From Isoetes taiwanensis (taxonomy: Eukaryota > Streptophyta > Lycopodiopsida > Isoetales > Isoetaceae): a DNA stretch of 64,000 nt. A model generated the notes under the pieces. The model did no database searches and was not told the DNA's origin. It saw only the letters and a program-made list of their open reading frames with translations. Numbering within the stretch: position 1 is the first letter of the stretch; each line of letters opens with the position of its first letter. The stretch spans positions 13,123,255-13,187,254 of the forward strand of contig JAJEKV010000011.1 in NCBI GenBank assembly GCA_021234155.1, given 5' to 3'. The translations under genes and the position numbers were made by a program. Shown here piece after piece: positions 42,763-54,559 of the stretch.

Positions 42763-43013
42763 AATAGGTTGCATGTTCTTTCTGATGGCCTGCAATGCAT
42801 CCTTTCTACTTATGTAAAAGCCTTCTCATTTGACGCCAATTACATAAATCCACGCCCCCTTGCATCACGGGTTTACATTTTGCTCTCAATAGGTTGCATG
42901 TTCTTTCTTTTATGGCCTGCAATGCATCCTTTCTACTTATGTAAAAGCCTTCTCATTTGACGCCAGTACATAAATCCCTGGCCCCTTGCATCACAGGTTT
43001 ACGTTTTGCTCTC
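42763..43013 (+). repeat. two-copy tandem duplication, about 125 bp per unit
   Basis: Units 42763-42889 and 42890-43013 share ATAGGTTGCATGTTCTTTCT, GCCTGCAATGCATCCTTTCT, ACTTATGTAAAAGCCTTCTC and TTTGACGCCA...TACATAAATCC, and end at TTTGCTCTCA. A few substitutions and small indels separate them. Confidence 0.85.
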
Positions 43014-43117
43014 AGTTCGAAGCCCCATCATGAGGCTTTGAAAGTGCCATAAGGCCTCCTAGAGCAGGGCCCTCGAGGGTTTAGGAAGCAATAGAAATTA
43101 ATTACCAAGAAATTACC

Positions 43118-43198
43118 AGCCAAATCAAACCGATGGGGAGCCGATGCCCCCGTGATTTTACCGGCCAAATCAAACCGATGGGAGCCGATGCCCCCGCA
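43118..43198 (+). repeat. two-copy tandem duplication, about 43 bp per unit
   Basis: CCAGCCAAATCAAACCGATG...GAGCCGATGCCCCCG is repeated as CCGGCCAAATCAAACCGATG...GAGCCGATGCCCCCG, separated by TGATTTTA. Confidence 0.8.
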
Positions 43199-43872
43199 TT
43201 TGCCCAAAAAGAGGCCAACATTTTGAGGTAGAAGAATTTGAAGCGTAAGAGCTATGATGGAGCGAAATCGGCTGATGTAGAATAATTCATCCAATTTTAT
43301 AATATCAGGCATGCTGCATTGCACAAATGTTCTGGCAGAAAGCAAGAATCAAATTAAGACTGTTTTGAGAAGCTAGGACTTACGAGGTTGTCTGCTGGAC
43401 ACAAGGCTGGGGAAGCCATATCCACTTAGTACGATTTTCTCTGTGTAGATTCATTCGAACACTAACTGCTGGCCGAAGTCAAGATTTACCCCTTGCAATA
43501 ATGCTCTCATACCAGACCTACCAAGCTTTTACCCCTACCGACCAAGCAACAAAAAGAAAAGCCAGGCCACAAACCAAAGCTGACTCTTGTTTCCCCTTGT
43601 AAATGCATGGGGGACTGTTGCTCCTGTGTTGGCCAGAGTGCAAAGATCGGCAAGCTAGAAGAGCAAAAGAATGGAAACCCTAGAATACATAGCTCGTCAT
43701 CTGCATGTTGGCTTTTGATTTTAAAAAACAATTACATGGGCTATGGAAATAGGGTGTTTATTGTGAGCCCTTGATTAAGGACTCACGACTCCATCTCGGC
43801 CATTAACATAACATGTAGCACAAACATGGGTCTAAACCATTACAAATATGAAATTAGAAAGTGAAAATATAG

Positions 43873-43995
43873 TGCGCACTCTAGATGTACGCACTAGTAC
43901 ACCTTGCAGAATACGACCACCAAATCATATAAAAACCATAGGGAAAAATGTACAAAAATACAAAAACAACCCCCTGTTATTATGCTACATATTAG
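43873..43995 (+). repeat. dispersed repeat R, copy 4
   Basis: GCGCACTCTAGATGTACGCA through CCCCCTGTTATTATGCTACA, the best conserved copy of the R family. It is directly followed by a TTCTAGAA array. Confidence 0.75.
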
Positions 43996-44155
43996 AACTT
44001 TCTAAAACATTATAGAACTTACTAGAACAATTTGGAACTTTCTAGAAGGATTCTATTAGATTCCCCCTAGATTCTCTTATATTCTAAAATTTTCTAGAAC
44101 ATTCTAGAAGATTCTAGAACTTTCTAGAGCTAGAAAATTTTAGATTTATCTAGAA
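43993..44155. repeat. TTCTAGAA-rich array (heat-shock-element-like)
   Basis: Repeated TTTCTAGAACATTCTAGAAG-type words, as at 38085-38155 but more degenerate. It gives several GAAnnTTC alternations. Confidence 0.55.
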
Positions 44156-44544
44156 CGTTATACTCTACTTTATCTTAATTAGGTCAACACCCTTAAGTGT
44201 GTTTAAAACATAGATTATTCCAATGAATCAATGCTTAATCTAGTGGTTAGAATGGGGGCTTGGAGGGCCGTAGGATCTTGAATCTGATCAAGGGTCGAGA
44301 TCTCGCCACGTAGATAGTTCCCAAAGCCATGTGCATCGTATGATATGTCCCAGAGCAACGTGTGCCGTAGGATCTCAGATCAACGATCAGGGTCAAGAAC
44401 AACCTGGACCGTAGGATCTATTACATATAATTCCTAAAGACATGTGCACTGTAGGGTATCTCCTAAAGCAACGTGAGCCGTAGGATCTCGCATCGATGGT
44501 CGGATCGCGCCAGTCCTTATAAGAACATACATATGTTAGATAGA
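44156..44544. other. degenerate short repeats (GCCGTAGGATCT)
   Basis: The phrase CCGTAGGATCT or a close variant recurs at about 44265, 44365, 44410 and 44475, with GCAACGTG(T/A)GCC before two of them. It suggests an old tandem repeat of about 55-110 bp. No coding sequence seen. Confidence 0.4.
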
Positions 44545-44700
44545 TATATATTCATCAGTAAGTTTATTACCATCAAAGTTTTTCCCTCAAAAACCTTTCG
44601 GAGCGAGGTCCTTTTATTCTTGTGTAGTAATGGGCTTACTGTGTCTTCTTATATTGGATCACATAGACCACTTGGTCTTCATGGACGATAGACTTCGTCT
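44545..44700 (+). mobile_element. isolated 3' end of the LINE A/B/C family
   Basis: Matches the 3' UTR of LINE C (62570-62705): ATTAC...GTTTTTCCCTCAAAAACCTT, CGGAGCGAGGTCC, TAGTAATGGGCTT, and then GACCACTTGGTCTTCATGGA followed by CGATAGAC. Only about 155 bp is present, an extreme 5' truncation or a 3'-UTR-derived non-autonomous copy. Confidence 0.75.
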
Positions 44701-45427
44701 TTTTAATTCCCCTCCCCCCGTTTTATTTCCTAATTTAGTAGGGTCAACAAAGGTCTTTATATCAAGCAATGATGATGATCCAAATTGGTATTCCAAAGAA
44801 TTTTATATGTGATGAACAAGTAAAGGGCGGCTCTTATTTGAGAGAATTTCGTCTTTGATCCTTTTATTTCCTTCGTCATTTTTTAGATATAGATGGAGGA
44901 GTTGAACTAAGGGTCGGATATATTGTAGAAAGTGTACCAAACTTAACTCAAATTGTGGGGTTTATTTTTGCAAATGTTAAAAACACTCTAAATCCAAATG
45001 ATGTTTCCTTTGAATTTAAAGTCATAAGTGATGTTCTTTATTTTGTCAACTAATTTGGTCATGATTAAGCTGCTTATAGTTATTGGTGCAATTACTTCTA
45101 TTTTATTATTTCTTCCTTTGTTCGATGCAACCATAGACTAAAAATAAAACCAGTTTTGCATGAACATAACAAAAATATTTAAATATTGACACAATTTTGT
45201 TCTTCAAATATTACGAAAAGGAAACTAGTTTGTCATAACTATATAATTAAAGGTCATAATCATGTTCTAAAAATAAAATAGGCTCGTTACAATAGCATAG
45301 CAAAAAGATATACAACATGTAATTAAGACAGTTACAAGTATGACGTAGTGGATATTAACCAATGCAAGATAAAAATGCCAATATAGTATAATAATTTCGT
45401 TGTATAATCAAGACTAATATGGTATAA
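44701..45427. other. A+T-rich stretch without recognisable genes
   Basis: No coding or RNA gene recognised between the LINE 3' end and the CACTA-like terminal region. Confidence 0.45.
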
Positions 45428-45890
45428 ATATGACACAATTGTTGACGAACTTGGATATAAGCTCTGAGACAAATATGCCATGTATTTGCCACTAATGTAG
45501 TCATTGTGTTAAGACTAATATGATAGACAATAGGACACAATTATTGAATAACTTAGATATAAGCTCCACACAAACATGGCATGCAATTGTCACAAATGTA
45601 GTCATTGTGTCAAGAATAATAGGACTGGAAATACGACGCAATTATTGAATAACCTGGATATAAGCTCGACACAAACATGTTATGTAATTGCCACAAATGT
45701 AGTCATTATGTCATTTTTGCGTTATGTAGCCTTGACGCAATACTTGATGCAAAAGTTGACGTCCATGCGACATCAAAGTATAGCACTTTTAGCGTCAACC
45801 TTGTGATATTTAGTGGGTCTTCGAGAACACACATAGCGTCATTTTGTCTGACGCTATAGCCGACAAAAAATACCCTATCATGTTGCAGTG
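45428..45890 (-). mobile_element. CACTA-like transposon terminal region with tandem repeats
   Basis: Read on the minus strand the end is CACTGCAACATGATAGGG (from 45890), resembling plant CACTA (En/Spm-type) termini. Inside it are repeated GCGTCA/TGACGC words in both orientations, then three tandem units of about 100-107 bp (starting near 45428, 45535 and 45633) with GCAATTATTGAATAACCTGG and CACAAATGTAGTCATT. The partner end and a transposase were not found. Confidence 0.55.
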
Positions 45891-47537
45891 ATAAAAAACA
45901 TGATACAAAAATGTGTCTTCACCTCGATGATAAACTGCAAAGGTATGCATTTGGAGCAAGATCTTGAGGAGGTATGCATTTGGAGCAAGATCTTGTCCTC
46001 ACTAGTTGTAAGAAAATTGATAACTAAGGGATTGACACAAGTCACAATCCAATTCTAATAGTTGTTATGTATGTGCTCTACGTACAACTTTGTGTATCAT
46101 ATGTTGGGCTTGACGTTAGGACTCAGTGTCTACATGGAACAAACAAAGGGACAATCTTGAGTGCTCTGTCATGCAACTCTAGCCGAGGAACATTTGCAGT
46201 GTTTGTGATGTCATGTCTTTAAGCACACTATATATGATCGAACGTGTCGCCATGATTGAACATGTGGCCATCATGTGACATCTATATCATGACCACCTCT
46301 ATGTGCTTCAAACCTTTGTTAATCATTGTCCTATGGCCTTTCTCATCCCCTTCTAGGTGCTTATTAGAACTTATTGCATTGTCATCAATCTTGATGCAGC
46401 TAGAATAGGCACAATGCATGATAACAATCACTGTGCAAGAAACTATGGACAAATATTATAGAGCTTCAAAGCAAAACAAATTTGATTGTTTATAAGTAGC
46501 GTGCTATGTGCATATTCTTTTACATATTGTATTCTATCCTCCACCAGAAACATATAAACTTAAATAATGTATTGAGGTTGTTCAACTCTTTGCAATTGAA
46601 AGATGTGACTTTTATTAGTTGTTTAGACAAAATGGGCCGAAGCCGTTGATGATTCAATGCTTATTATTACTATTTTATTTTAGATTGACTACAAAAATGA
46701 CATATGGAGTTGCACTTAGCTCCAACAACTTAAGCAAAGTCCATGTTATTGATGTAACATTATGAATGGTTGAAAATGAAGACGAAGTCATTCTCATTAA
46801 AAACAAGGGCCACATGTTGATGACGGAAACCAAACTAGGATTGTAGACAATTGTGATGTCATCAACAAGCAAGCAACTGTGAATAATGTCAACTTAGTTT
46901 GGAAATTGATGCCTTAGCCAATTGCATCGCTTAAGGTATTCTCATTGTAGGTGTAGATGGACTTCCTAATCGCGGAGGATCTTGCTCATCTAGTAGTAGA
47001 TTTGGCACAAGTGGCTTGATTGCTTGTTTTTTATGTGGCAACAACAAACCATCTAGTCACCCATGTGCGGACGACTTCGCATGTCATTCCAAACAACACC
47101 TTTGTCATCCTTCAAAGAAAACTTAAAAAACCAATCAAAAGACGGCGCATCCTATGGGCAATAGGAAAGTCATAGAGGGCTCTCATCTCCTTTTTCAACA
47201 TAAAAAAGGCGGCATGATACCATCACACATCTACTTATGGAAAGTAGGGCATCTTATAGCATGCCAGTGAAGTTGCCTTCATGAGTGGCTATTGACCCAC
47301 AATAATCGTGGCCATTAGCGAGAAGCATAGTCAAATTATGCTAATAATACTGCAAAATAGTGCATGATGCGTGAGGTTCGGTAAATGAGAGTGTCAAGGA
47401 GTGGGACACATGGGACCCAACTTCAGCCCATGAGTGATAACAGTAAAAAGTGAACTGGGAAGGACCCATAGTCATAGAGTGGAGTGAAAAGTGGATTGAT
47501 GAGACAACAGGTGCAATGTGTGGATGTGGATTTGTGT
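45891..47537. other. long stretch without recognisable genes
   Basis: A 20-bp segment (GGTATGCATTTGGAGCAAGA) is repeated at 45941 and 45972. No open frame with family motifs; possibly a decayed retroelement, but no protein block is readable. Confidence 0.4.
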
Positions 47538-48469
47538 AGAAATGACATCAATGAATATGATATAGATTAGGTAGAGTATGGTAAGGATAATTACATGGTG
47601 TAGGTCGACAATGCAGAACAAGATATAGATTTGATGGTGTACAGTAAGGATAAATACGAGACCAGAGCGAAGCCACGAGGCAATTGATACGAATCCAGGA
47701 GGCAGATATGTGTTTGTTTACGAAGCTGGAAAGGATATTGATCGACAATGAATCCAAGGAGAGTTGACATGGATACACACAAACACACACACAGACACAC
47801 ATGTTGAGGAGAGTTTGGAATAGAAACAGCAGGGCAAGTCACATGCACATAAAATAGTCTACACGAGGATCCACAAGGTAAACTTAAATGCAAAAAATGC
47901 CGCTTATATTGACTTTGGGGTTTAGAAAGAGCCCTAATTGTCAACCATAAGAGGCCGGTGCATTTGCCAAGTTTGTCAACGCCGCCAAATCCGGCGCTAC
48001 TTTTAGCGACTCATACGCGTACTTTTTACGCATACGGTCACCGTATGCGTATGTTTGGGCTTGGTCCGACGACGTGTTCTGCCTTCTCCTGCTTCATATC
48101 TTACTCCGGAGTTCCGTTTCCCATTTTGGGTTCATTTAAAACATTGATCTGCCCTCTCTAGATCGCCGCTGTTGTAGACCCAAGTATTTAATTCCATACC
48201 CTGCCTCATTTTAGCATTTAATTCCTTCCTTATTTGCCCTTGGGCAGAGGTTCTTTATAATGCTTGAAAATGGCCTTGGTTCTTGGCCCTTGGCTTTCGA
48301 GGGACCTGCCTTCTGTCGGAGCCGCTCAGATGTTTGAATACTTTGTTGCTGCCAGAGCGGAGCCTGCTTTTTGAGACTAAGAATTTAGCGTTTTACAAGA
48401 GCGTAATACAGGTGTGAACTAAGAATTTTTCCTTCTTGTTGCGGAACAATACTCTTAAATTGCAATTTA
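47538..48469 (+). repeat. receptor-kinase upstream region, duplicated at 21983-22884
   Basis: The segment just 5' of the PSKR-like gene. It is present as a second copy, about nine-tenths identical by eye, at 21983-22884. It includes a CA-rich microsatellite (47770-47800) and the probable promoter. The duplicated block ends 170 bp before the start codon. Confidence 0.85.
48254..48262 (+). promoter_or_regulatory. candidate TATA element of the PSKR-like gene
   Basis: TTTATAATG lies about 380 bp upstream of the start codon and is conserved in the duplicate (TTTATAATG near 22673). The conservation could simply reflect recent duplication. Use as a promoter is a guess. Confidence 0.25.
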
Positions 48470-48638
48470 TCGCGTCTGGAATTTTGGTGACGGATTTTGA
48501 AATCTGCTAAAAGTATAACAGTCTATTTATAATTGATCAGGAATGATGTTAGCTTCCCATTTTGTTGCTCTGAGTATGTTGATACACTTGAAATCAAGAA
48601 ATCTTTCGTTTCTTTCTTCTGGCTGATTGTCAACAAGA

Positions 48639-51600
48639 ATGGTTAGTTATCCTTGGTTGCGCCAGTTTCTGTTTACCCTTTTATGCTGCTGCATAGGAAT
48701 CTTGGTAACTGCTGGTTGTGAAGCAGATGAAGCACAAGCCCTTCTTGATTTTAAGAATGGTCTCGGAGGCGCAGCAGCATCAGTACTCATTTCATGGACC
48801 AACATCAGGAGCTGCTGTAACAGCAGCTGGTTAGGGATCGCATGTGGAAATGGAAATACTTACAAGGTCGAGCGAATCAATTTGGCTGGCTCCAAGCTCA
48901 AGGGTTCCTTAACTTCAGTTGGTGGCATCTTCACAAGGCTCAAAGGTCTGCGGGAGCTTAACTTGTCTCAAAGTTCTCTTTCTGGCGAGTTTCCATCAGG
49001 GTTAATAAATCTAACTCAATTGGAGAGAATAGATTTGAGTGGCAATTCTCTGTCTGGTTCTCTACCAGGAGCATTTCGTTCTAAGTTAGTCCATCTCAAT
49101 CTCTCAAATAATGATTTCAATGGCGGATTTTCCTCATTTCAAGGAGTCTCCACTCTGCAGGAGCTGGATCTCAGTGGCAACAATTTAACAGGCAGAATTC
49201 CAGCTGATATCTGCTCTATTTCTCCCAAATTGCGTGTTCTGGACTTGTCCAAGAACCAGCTTTCAGGCAGTCTAAGCTCTGGTCTATCGGGGTGCCAAAA
49301 TTTGACCGTCATAGATGTTTCTTCAAACAGGTTAAATGGTCAAGTTCCAACAGATATTGGCAGCTTGATCAACCTCGAGTTGCTCATTTTGACAGACAAC
49401 CAATTTTCTGGTTATATTCCAGCTGAAATTGGCATGCTACAGCGTTTGAAGCAGATTTGGCTGAGCACAAACAATTTAAGTGGCACAATTCCTAATAACT
49501 TATACAATTGTTCATTGCTTGAGATACTTTCTCTTCGCACCAATGCTCTTGGAGGACAGATTTGGATAGATTGTGAGAAGCTCCAGAATTTGAGAACTCT
49601 TGATCTTTCATACAACAACCTGTCTGGAACAATTCCATCAAATCTATCAAAGTGTAGTATGCTTTCGACATTAGCCTTGTCCGGTAATAATCTCACTGGT
49701 GAGATTCCTTCCGAGTTGGGCGAAATGAAGAATCTTACAACGCTCTCACTTTCTGGCAATAAGCTTGTTGGAAACATTCCACGTTCACTGCAGAATTGCA
49801 GCAATTTAGTCTCTCTGGTGGTGTCCAAAAATCCTTTTACCAAGCAGCTTCCTGAAGATATCACGGGTTTTCAGAGCCTTCAACTATTTGCAATTGGGAA
49901 TTCCAATATTACAGGGAATGTCCCACAATGGCTAAAGAACTGCTCGAATTTACAAGTTCTAGATCTTTCCTGGAATCACCTGACAGGGCCACTTCCAGAT
50001 TGGCTATCGGATTTAAATCACTTGTTCTACCTGGACCTCTCCAACAACTCTTTTTATGGTGAGCTTCCCCCTTCATTTTCTAGATTTCCAACGCTTATGA
50101 CAAAGGACAAAAACCTGACAGGCTTGCAAACCATCTCCAGTATCTATCTAGTCAAGTATCGTTACAATATGACCGCTCTCCAATACCATGAGGTATTGTC
50201 TTTCCCACCTTCATTGTATCTATCCCATAATAATTTGTCTGGTGCGATACCTTCCAGCCTAGCCAACTTGCAAATGCTTCAGTGCCTCAGCCTTAATAAT
50301 AACAGCTTGATTGGCTCTATCCCAGATAGTCTGTCAAAGCTAACCTTGTTGGAGACTTTGGATCTTTCTTGTAACCAGCTTAATGGCTCCATTCCAGATT
50401 CCTTGTCAACACTTACATTCCTTTCTTCTTTTAATGTTTCATACAACCAGCTTACAGGTCCTGTTCCAACTCAAAAGCAGTTTGCAACATTTTCAAATAG
50501 CTCATACTTGGGGAACAAGGGATTGTGCGGGGGTCCTCTTGAACCGTGCAAGATTGAATCCAAGAATAATACAACACAGGAAAATTGCTCCCATCACAAA
50601 AAGAAAATTCTGGCCATTTCCTTCAGTGTCGCGGTGGGCTTCTTGTTGGTACTAACTGTCATGGTGATTATCATGTGGGTACATTGGAAACAAAAGGCAG
50701 TGCATCATCAGGATGATGAGGTTATGAAGGACTATGGTTTATCTTGCAGGTTCCCTGAGGCCCTTAATGTGGCAGTTGATGTATTCAGTAAAGATCTCAA
50801 AGATCTGACAATAGCTGAACTTTTGAAGGCCACAGGTGACTTTGATCAAGCCAATATAATTGGATGTGGAGGATTTGGTTTAGTGTTTAAGGGTACTCTC
50901 CCAGATGGCACGAAAGTGGCCATTAAGAGATTGACAGGTACAAGCGATTACCTTCAAGTGGAGCGTGAATTTGAGGCTGAGGTACAGATATTGGGTCAGG
51001 CTAATCATCCTAATCTTGTGGCTTTACTAGGACATTGCAAATATGGTCATGATCGGCTTTTAATTTATTCCTTCATGGAAAATGGAAGCTTGGACTACTG
51101 GTTACATGAAAGGAATGATGAAGGTCAGAAGTTGGATTGGCCAATGCGATTAAAAATTGCACGAGGAGCAGCTAGAGGTCTAGCTTACTTGCATGAGATA
51201 TGTAACCCGCACATTGTCCACAGGGATATCAAGTCCAGCAACATTCTCTTGGATGATAAATTTGATGCTCATGTTGGTGATTTCGGGTTAGCAAGGTTAA
51301 TGACGACAACAGAGACCCATGTCACTACAGAATTGGTAGGCACTTTGGGTTATATTCCCCCTGAATATGGGCAGGCATGGGTGGCCACTCTCAGGGGTGA
51401 TGTGTACAGTTTTGGGGTGGTAATTTTAGAGCTTCTCACAAGGCGGCGGCCTGTTGATATGTGCAGGCCAAAAGAAAGCAGTGATGTTGTTGCATGGGTA
51501 AGAAAAATGAGGGCTGAAAACAAGTCCATAGAGCTACTTGATCCTCTTCTCCTGGTTGATGGACATCGGGACGAGATGCTACAGGTTTTGGAGATAGCTT

Positions 51601-51716
51601 GCTTGTGCATAAATCCTGATCCTCACAAGAGACCATCTATACAACATGTTGTATCATGGCTTGAGGAAGTAGGTTCAGATGGAACTCTATCAAAGAAATT
51701 CAATTTACAAAATTAA
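48639..51716 (+). CDS. LRR receptor kinase, PSKR/PSY1R type (LRR-X)
   Basis: Intronless, 1025 aa. The first ATG in frame is 48639; a TTG 12 nt upstream is not a plausible start. Signal peptide 1-25; paired cysteines near 59-69; about 20 leucine-rich repeats (78-615) with repeated LxxLxLSxNxLSGxIP; an island segment at about 485-522 between repeats (MTKDKNLTGL...MTALQYHEVLSFPPSL), the hallmark of peptide-hormone receptors PSKR and PSY1R; transmembrane helix 657-682; kinase 736-1010. Kinase motifs: GCGGFG (742-747), VAIK (K763), HRDIKSSN (D863, RD type), DFG (881-883), PPEY. Family members bind sulfated peptides (phytosulfokine, PSY) at the plasma membrane with SERK co-receptors and promote growth. 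No lesion is visible, so probably functional. The ligand is not deducible. Confidence 0.95.
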   Translation: MVSYPWLRQFLFTLLCCCIGILVTAGCEADEAQALLDFKNGLGGAAASVLISWTNIRSCCNSSWLGIACGNGNTYKVERINLAGSKLKGSLTSVGGIFTRLKGLRELNLSQSSLSGEFPSGLINLTQLERIDLSGNSLSGSLPGAFRSKLVHLNLSNNDFNGGFSSFQGVSTLQELDLSGNNLTGRIPADICSISPKLRVLDLSKNQLSGSLSSGLSGCQNLTVIDVSSNRLNGQVPTDIGSLINLELLILTDNQFSGYIPAEIGMLQRLKQIWLSTNNLSGTIPNNLYNCSLLEILSLRTNALGGQIWIDCEKLQNLRTLDLSYNNLSGTIPSNLSKCSMLSTLALSGNNLTGEIPSELGEMKNLTTLSLSGNKLVGNIPRSLQNCSNLVSLVVSKNPFTKQLPEDITGFQSLQLFAIGNSNITGNVPQWLKNCSNLQVLDLSWNHLTGPLPDWLSDLNHLFYLDLSNNSFYGELPPSFSRFPTLMTKDKNLTGLQTISSIYLVKYRYNMTALQYHEVLSFPPSLYLSHNNLSGAIPSSLANLQMLQCLSLNNNSLIGSIPDSLSKLTLLETLDLSCNQLNGSIPDSLSTLTFLSSFNVSYNQLTGPVPTQKQFATFSNSSYLGNKGLCGGPLEPCKIESKNNTTQENCSHHKKKILAISFSVAVGFLLVLTVMVIIMWVHWKQKAVHHQDDEVMKDYGLSCRFPEALNVAVDVFSKDLKDLTIAELLKATGDFDQANIIGCGGFGLVFKGTLPDGTKVAIKRLTGTSDYLQVEREFEAEVQILGQANHPNLVALLGHCKYGHDRLLIYSFMENGSLDYWLHERNDEGQKLDWPMRLKIARGAARGLAYLHEICNPHIVHRDIKSSNILLDDKFDAHVGDFGLARLMTTTETHVTTELVGTLGYIPPEYGQAWVATLRGDVYSFGVVILELLTRRRPVDMCRPKESSDVVAWVRKMRAENKSIELLDPLLLVDGHRDEMLQVLEIACLCINPDPHKRPSIQHVVSWLEEVGSDGTLSKKFNLQN

Positions 51717-53998
51717 CTGATTCATTCAGCACTTTTGAACAGTATATGAGAAATAAGACCATCCTTAATAGTACAAAGGGAAAGTGAAATTCCCCAACAT
51801 TTACTGATACATGAGCTACATTTGTAATTAAAGATATGAAACAACTGCAACCATTTATGAATATCTATAAGTTGCAAAATCTTGATGTACATTTGTTTGA
51901 AAATTGTGTAAATCATAAGAGAGATTGCATTCCAGGAATTACTCAACGCACATTGATTGCCCTATGGATTGATGCCAATGGGATTTAAACCTTGTTGATG
52001 TACATTTTTGGTAGTGGAATCCAAGCCACTAAAAAGCTTCAATAGCTACATTAAAAGCTTCTGTCAAAGAGTAAAATTAGGGACAAGGTTTGATCAACAA
52101 ATAGGTTATGCTGCGTCAAAATTTTAAGAAGAAGGTTGAGTTGCGAGTTGAAAGTTAAAAGATAGTTACTTTCTGTTGGCTATTTATGAGGGTGATCTAT
52201 CTTGTATGTTTGATCGACTGCAAGAGACAGTCTGAAAGTGTATATTTGTACCACACATAAATATACAGAGGGATGTTGATTTGTAGGCATATGCAATGGA
52301 CCACTCATAGCTATGTCCCTGTAGGCTTTTGACCTGATAGAAAATATAAGGTTGCGATTAAGTGTACATTCTTGCTGGAAAATTAGTCCAGCAAAAGTAA
52401 GACAAAACGACGGTTATAAGTTCTCAGCATGATGAAGATCTGCTGAAGTCCTAAAATCTCAAGGGACCCTCTTTGAAACCAGAATGAAAGTACTTGGTCC
52501 AATACTTTAGCAGGAATGCAAAAAAAGGTACTAAAGTTGAAACAGTAGCAGATCTGGACAAGGTACCAACATGGAAGATAGTACAACTAACCTTAAGATT
52601 TGTAGTACAATGCAAATCTAGCTGTATATCGATAGGACAGAAGCCTGGCAAAATTACTCTATATGCCATTGGTAGTCAGCTTCAATGGCTGATCAGCTCT
52701 CAAATTGTTCCACATGGGTCAGGTTCACACACATTGATGACAGCTTGCAATCAGGAAGAAAATGAAGATAAGGACCACACAATGTAAGTAAGAACAAGAT
52801 TAAACACCAACCTTGAAATACCACACAATAAGACAAAAGAGAGGCGCTGAAAAAGAGGCATCGTCTGGATCTAAGAAGCATCGTGGTGCACAGCATCTAT
52901 AAGTAAATACCATGGTATTTTTTATGTCCGATACAAGGGATCCATATGGATGGCCATAACCTTTATATGTTTATGGTAGAATTTGGCAGCATCACAACCC
53001 TATCGGATACAACAATATATGGCTCCCTTACCATATAATCATGATATAAATGAAGTAACGAGCACCATGGCAGCCGAAATGGACAAGAATTCAAGGAAGG
53101 AAAGACCGAAAAGAAGCACCATTTCACAAATTAGTAAGTAACAGCCCGCCAGAAGCGCATGTTGATGACATTGATGTTGATGACATTGATGGGTATTATT
53201 ATTGAGATAATATGCACGACTACCTTGTTAAATATTCATCTTGGACTTTGATTAGTCCTATGTTGATGATATTGATGGGTATTATTATTGGGATAATATG
53301 CCCGACTAAATGTACATTTGTAGCCACAGTTAAACTTAAATTATGGTGTTTAACAGAATTTGGATTCCGAGCACTAGTTAAGTTAGCATATAGTTAAGAA
53401 TTATCTAGCTTTTTTAAGCGCAAAATACTAACTAAACTTGTCTTTGCACTATGTTGAGTTAACTTAGCAAAATTAACTAGAAGTTAACTAAAAGAAGTGC
53501 TTTGATATGATTTGGATGGGCTCTAACCACTCGTTTGTCTTTCAAAGAATCATCATCTAGTGGCGACAAATACTATTCCATGATATCAAAACACTTACCA
53601 AGAGTAACTTTAAGATCTTGAATCGTTCTTGCAGAGAATTTTGTTATTTCCAAGGCATCAACGAAAGGACCTCCAGGCCTTACAAAATTCTCATAGCCAT
53701 TTTTTGTCTCAACTACCCTTGTTTGCTTAAGAAATTGTGTCTATTTACTACATAAACACGCGATCTAATAGTCAAATATAATAAATTCACCTTCTAAACT
53801 GGAACTTGCCATTCTCATCACAAATTACATCTTCCTTAAGACCTTCCAGATTTGAATCTAAACACTGACAAGAAGACATTTTTTCATTGGATCACGCGAC
53901 CGACCATCCCTCTACGAGTAGTTGTCTCAATACATACCCTAAAACTTAAGGTGTAGCCACGAGGCAACCATTAAACCCATGTTGGACACCATGGCGTT
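51717..53998. other. long stretch without recognisable genes
   Basis: It follows the receptor kinase stop. No exon or RNA gene recognised. At 53173-53222 and 53258-53308 a 50-bp sequence (GATGGGTATTATTATTGAGA ...) is repeated. Confidence 0.45.
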
Positions 53999-54093
53999 GT
54001 CCTTCGAGACATCCTATAAAATTTTGAACAGTACAGAGAAGATTGGCATGGCCCGTGCATGAGGATGACATGCATAAATTGAGAAATGGATAC
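53999..54093 (+). pseudogene. U6 snRNA pseudogene
   Basis: Full-length but mutated U6: GTCCTTCGAGACATCC (the 5' hairpin has lost bases), ATAAAATTTTGAACAGTACA, GAGAAGATTGGCATGGCCCG (ACAGAGA-type box, with an A-to-G change after GATT), and GAGGATGACATGCATAAATT, then GAGAAATGGA. The plant Pol III upstream element (TCCCACATCG) and a TATA box at -25 are absent, and no T-run terminator follows. It is most likely a retroposed copy, not an active splicing RNA gene. Confidence 0.9.
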
Positions 54094-54559
54094 CATGGAT
54101 TTGGAAATTGGTCATCTAGATACCACTGTTGCTCGACATGTTGCTCCTTAGGTTGCCCTTTTCGAAGTGATACCTTATGTCTAAGTGGTACATTTTTTGT
54201 CTTTTTTTAAATTTTAACCATTGTTAAACCATTGAACCCATTATATACAAACAATGAATACACCAGAATGTCCAAATACATGCACCGACCCCTAGTTTAT
54301 GCACAAGTCACTGGTTGCACGAAACCAGAGCCTCAACCTCATAAGCTCCGAGGAAAGCAAACCACATGCAGCAAAAGTCACATGCACAGATCCGATGGAA
54401 ACAAATCCGGAAGAAAATTCGAAATCCAAAATTGTCTAGCAGATATGGCATAGAATAATCTAGAGGAGTTAGAAAACCTCCACTTAGATATTCTTCCTAG
54501 ATAACCATATTTGAACTCGATGCACCCACATCCTTTAAAGATGCTATCAATTTAGAAGT

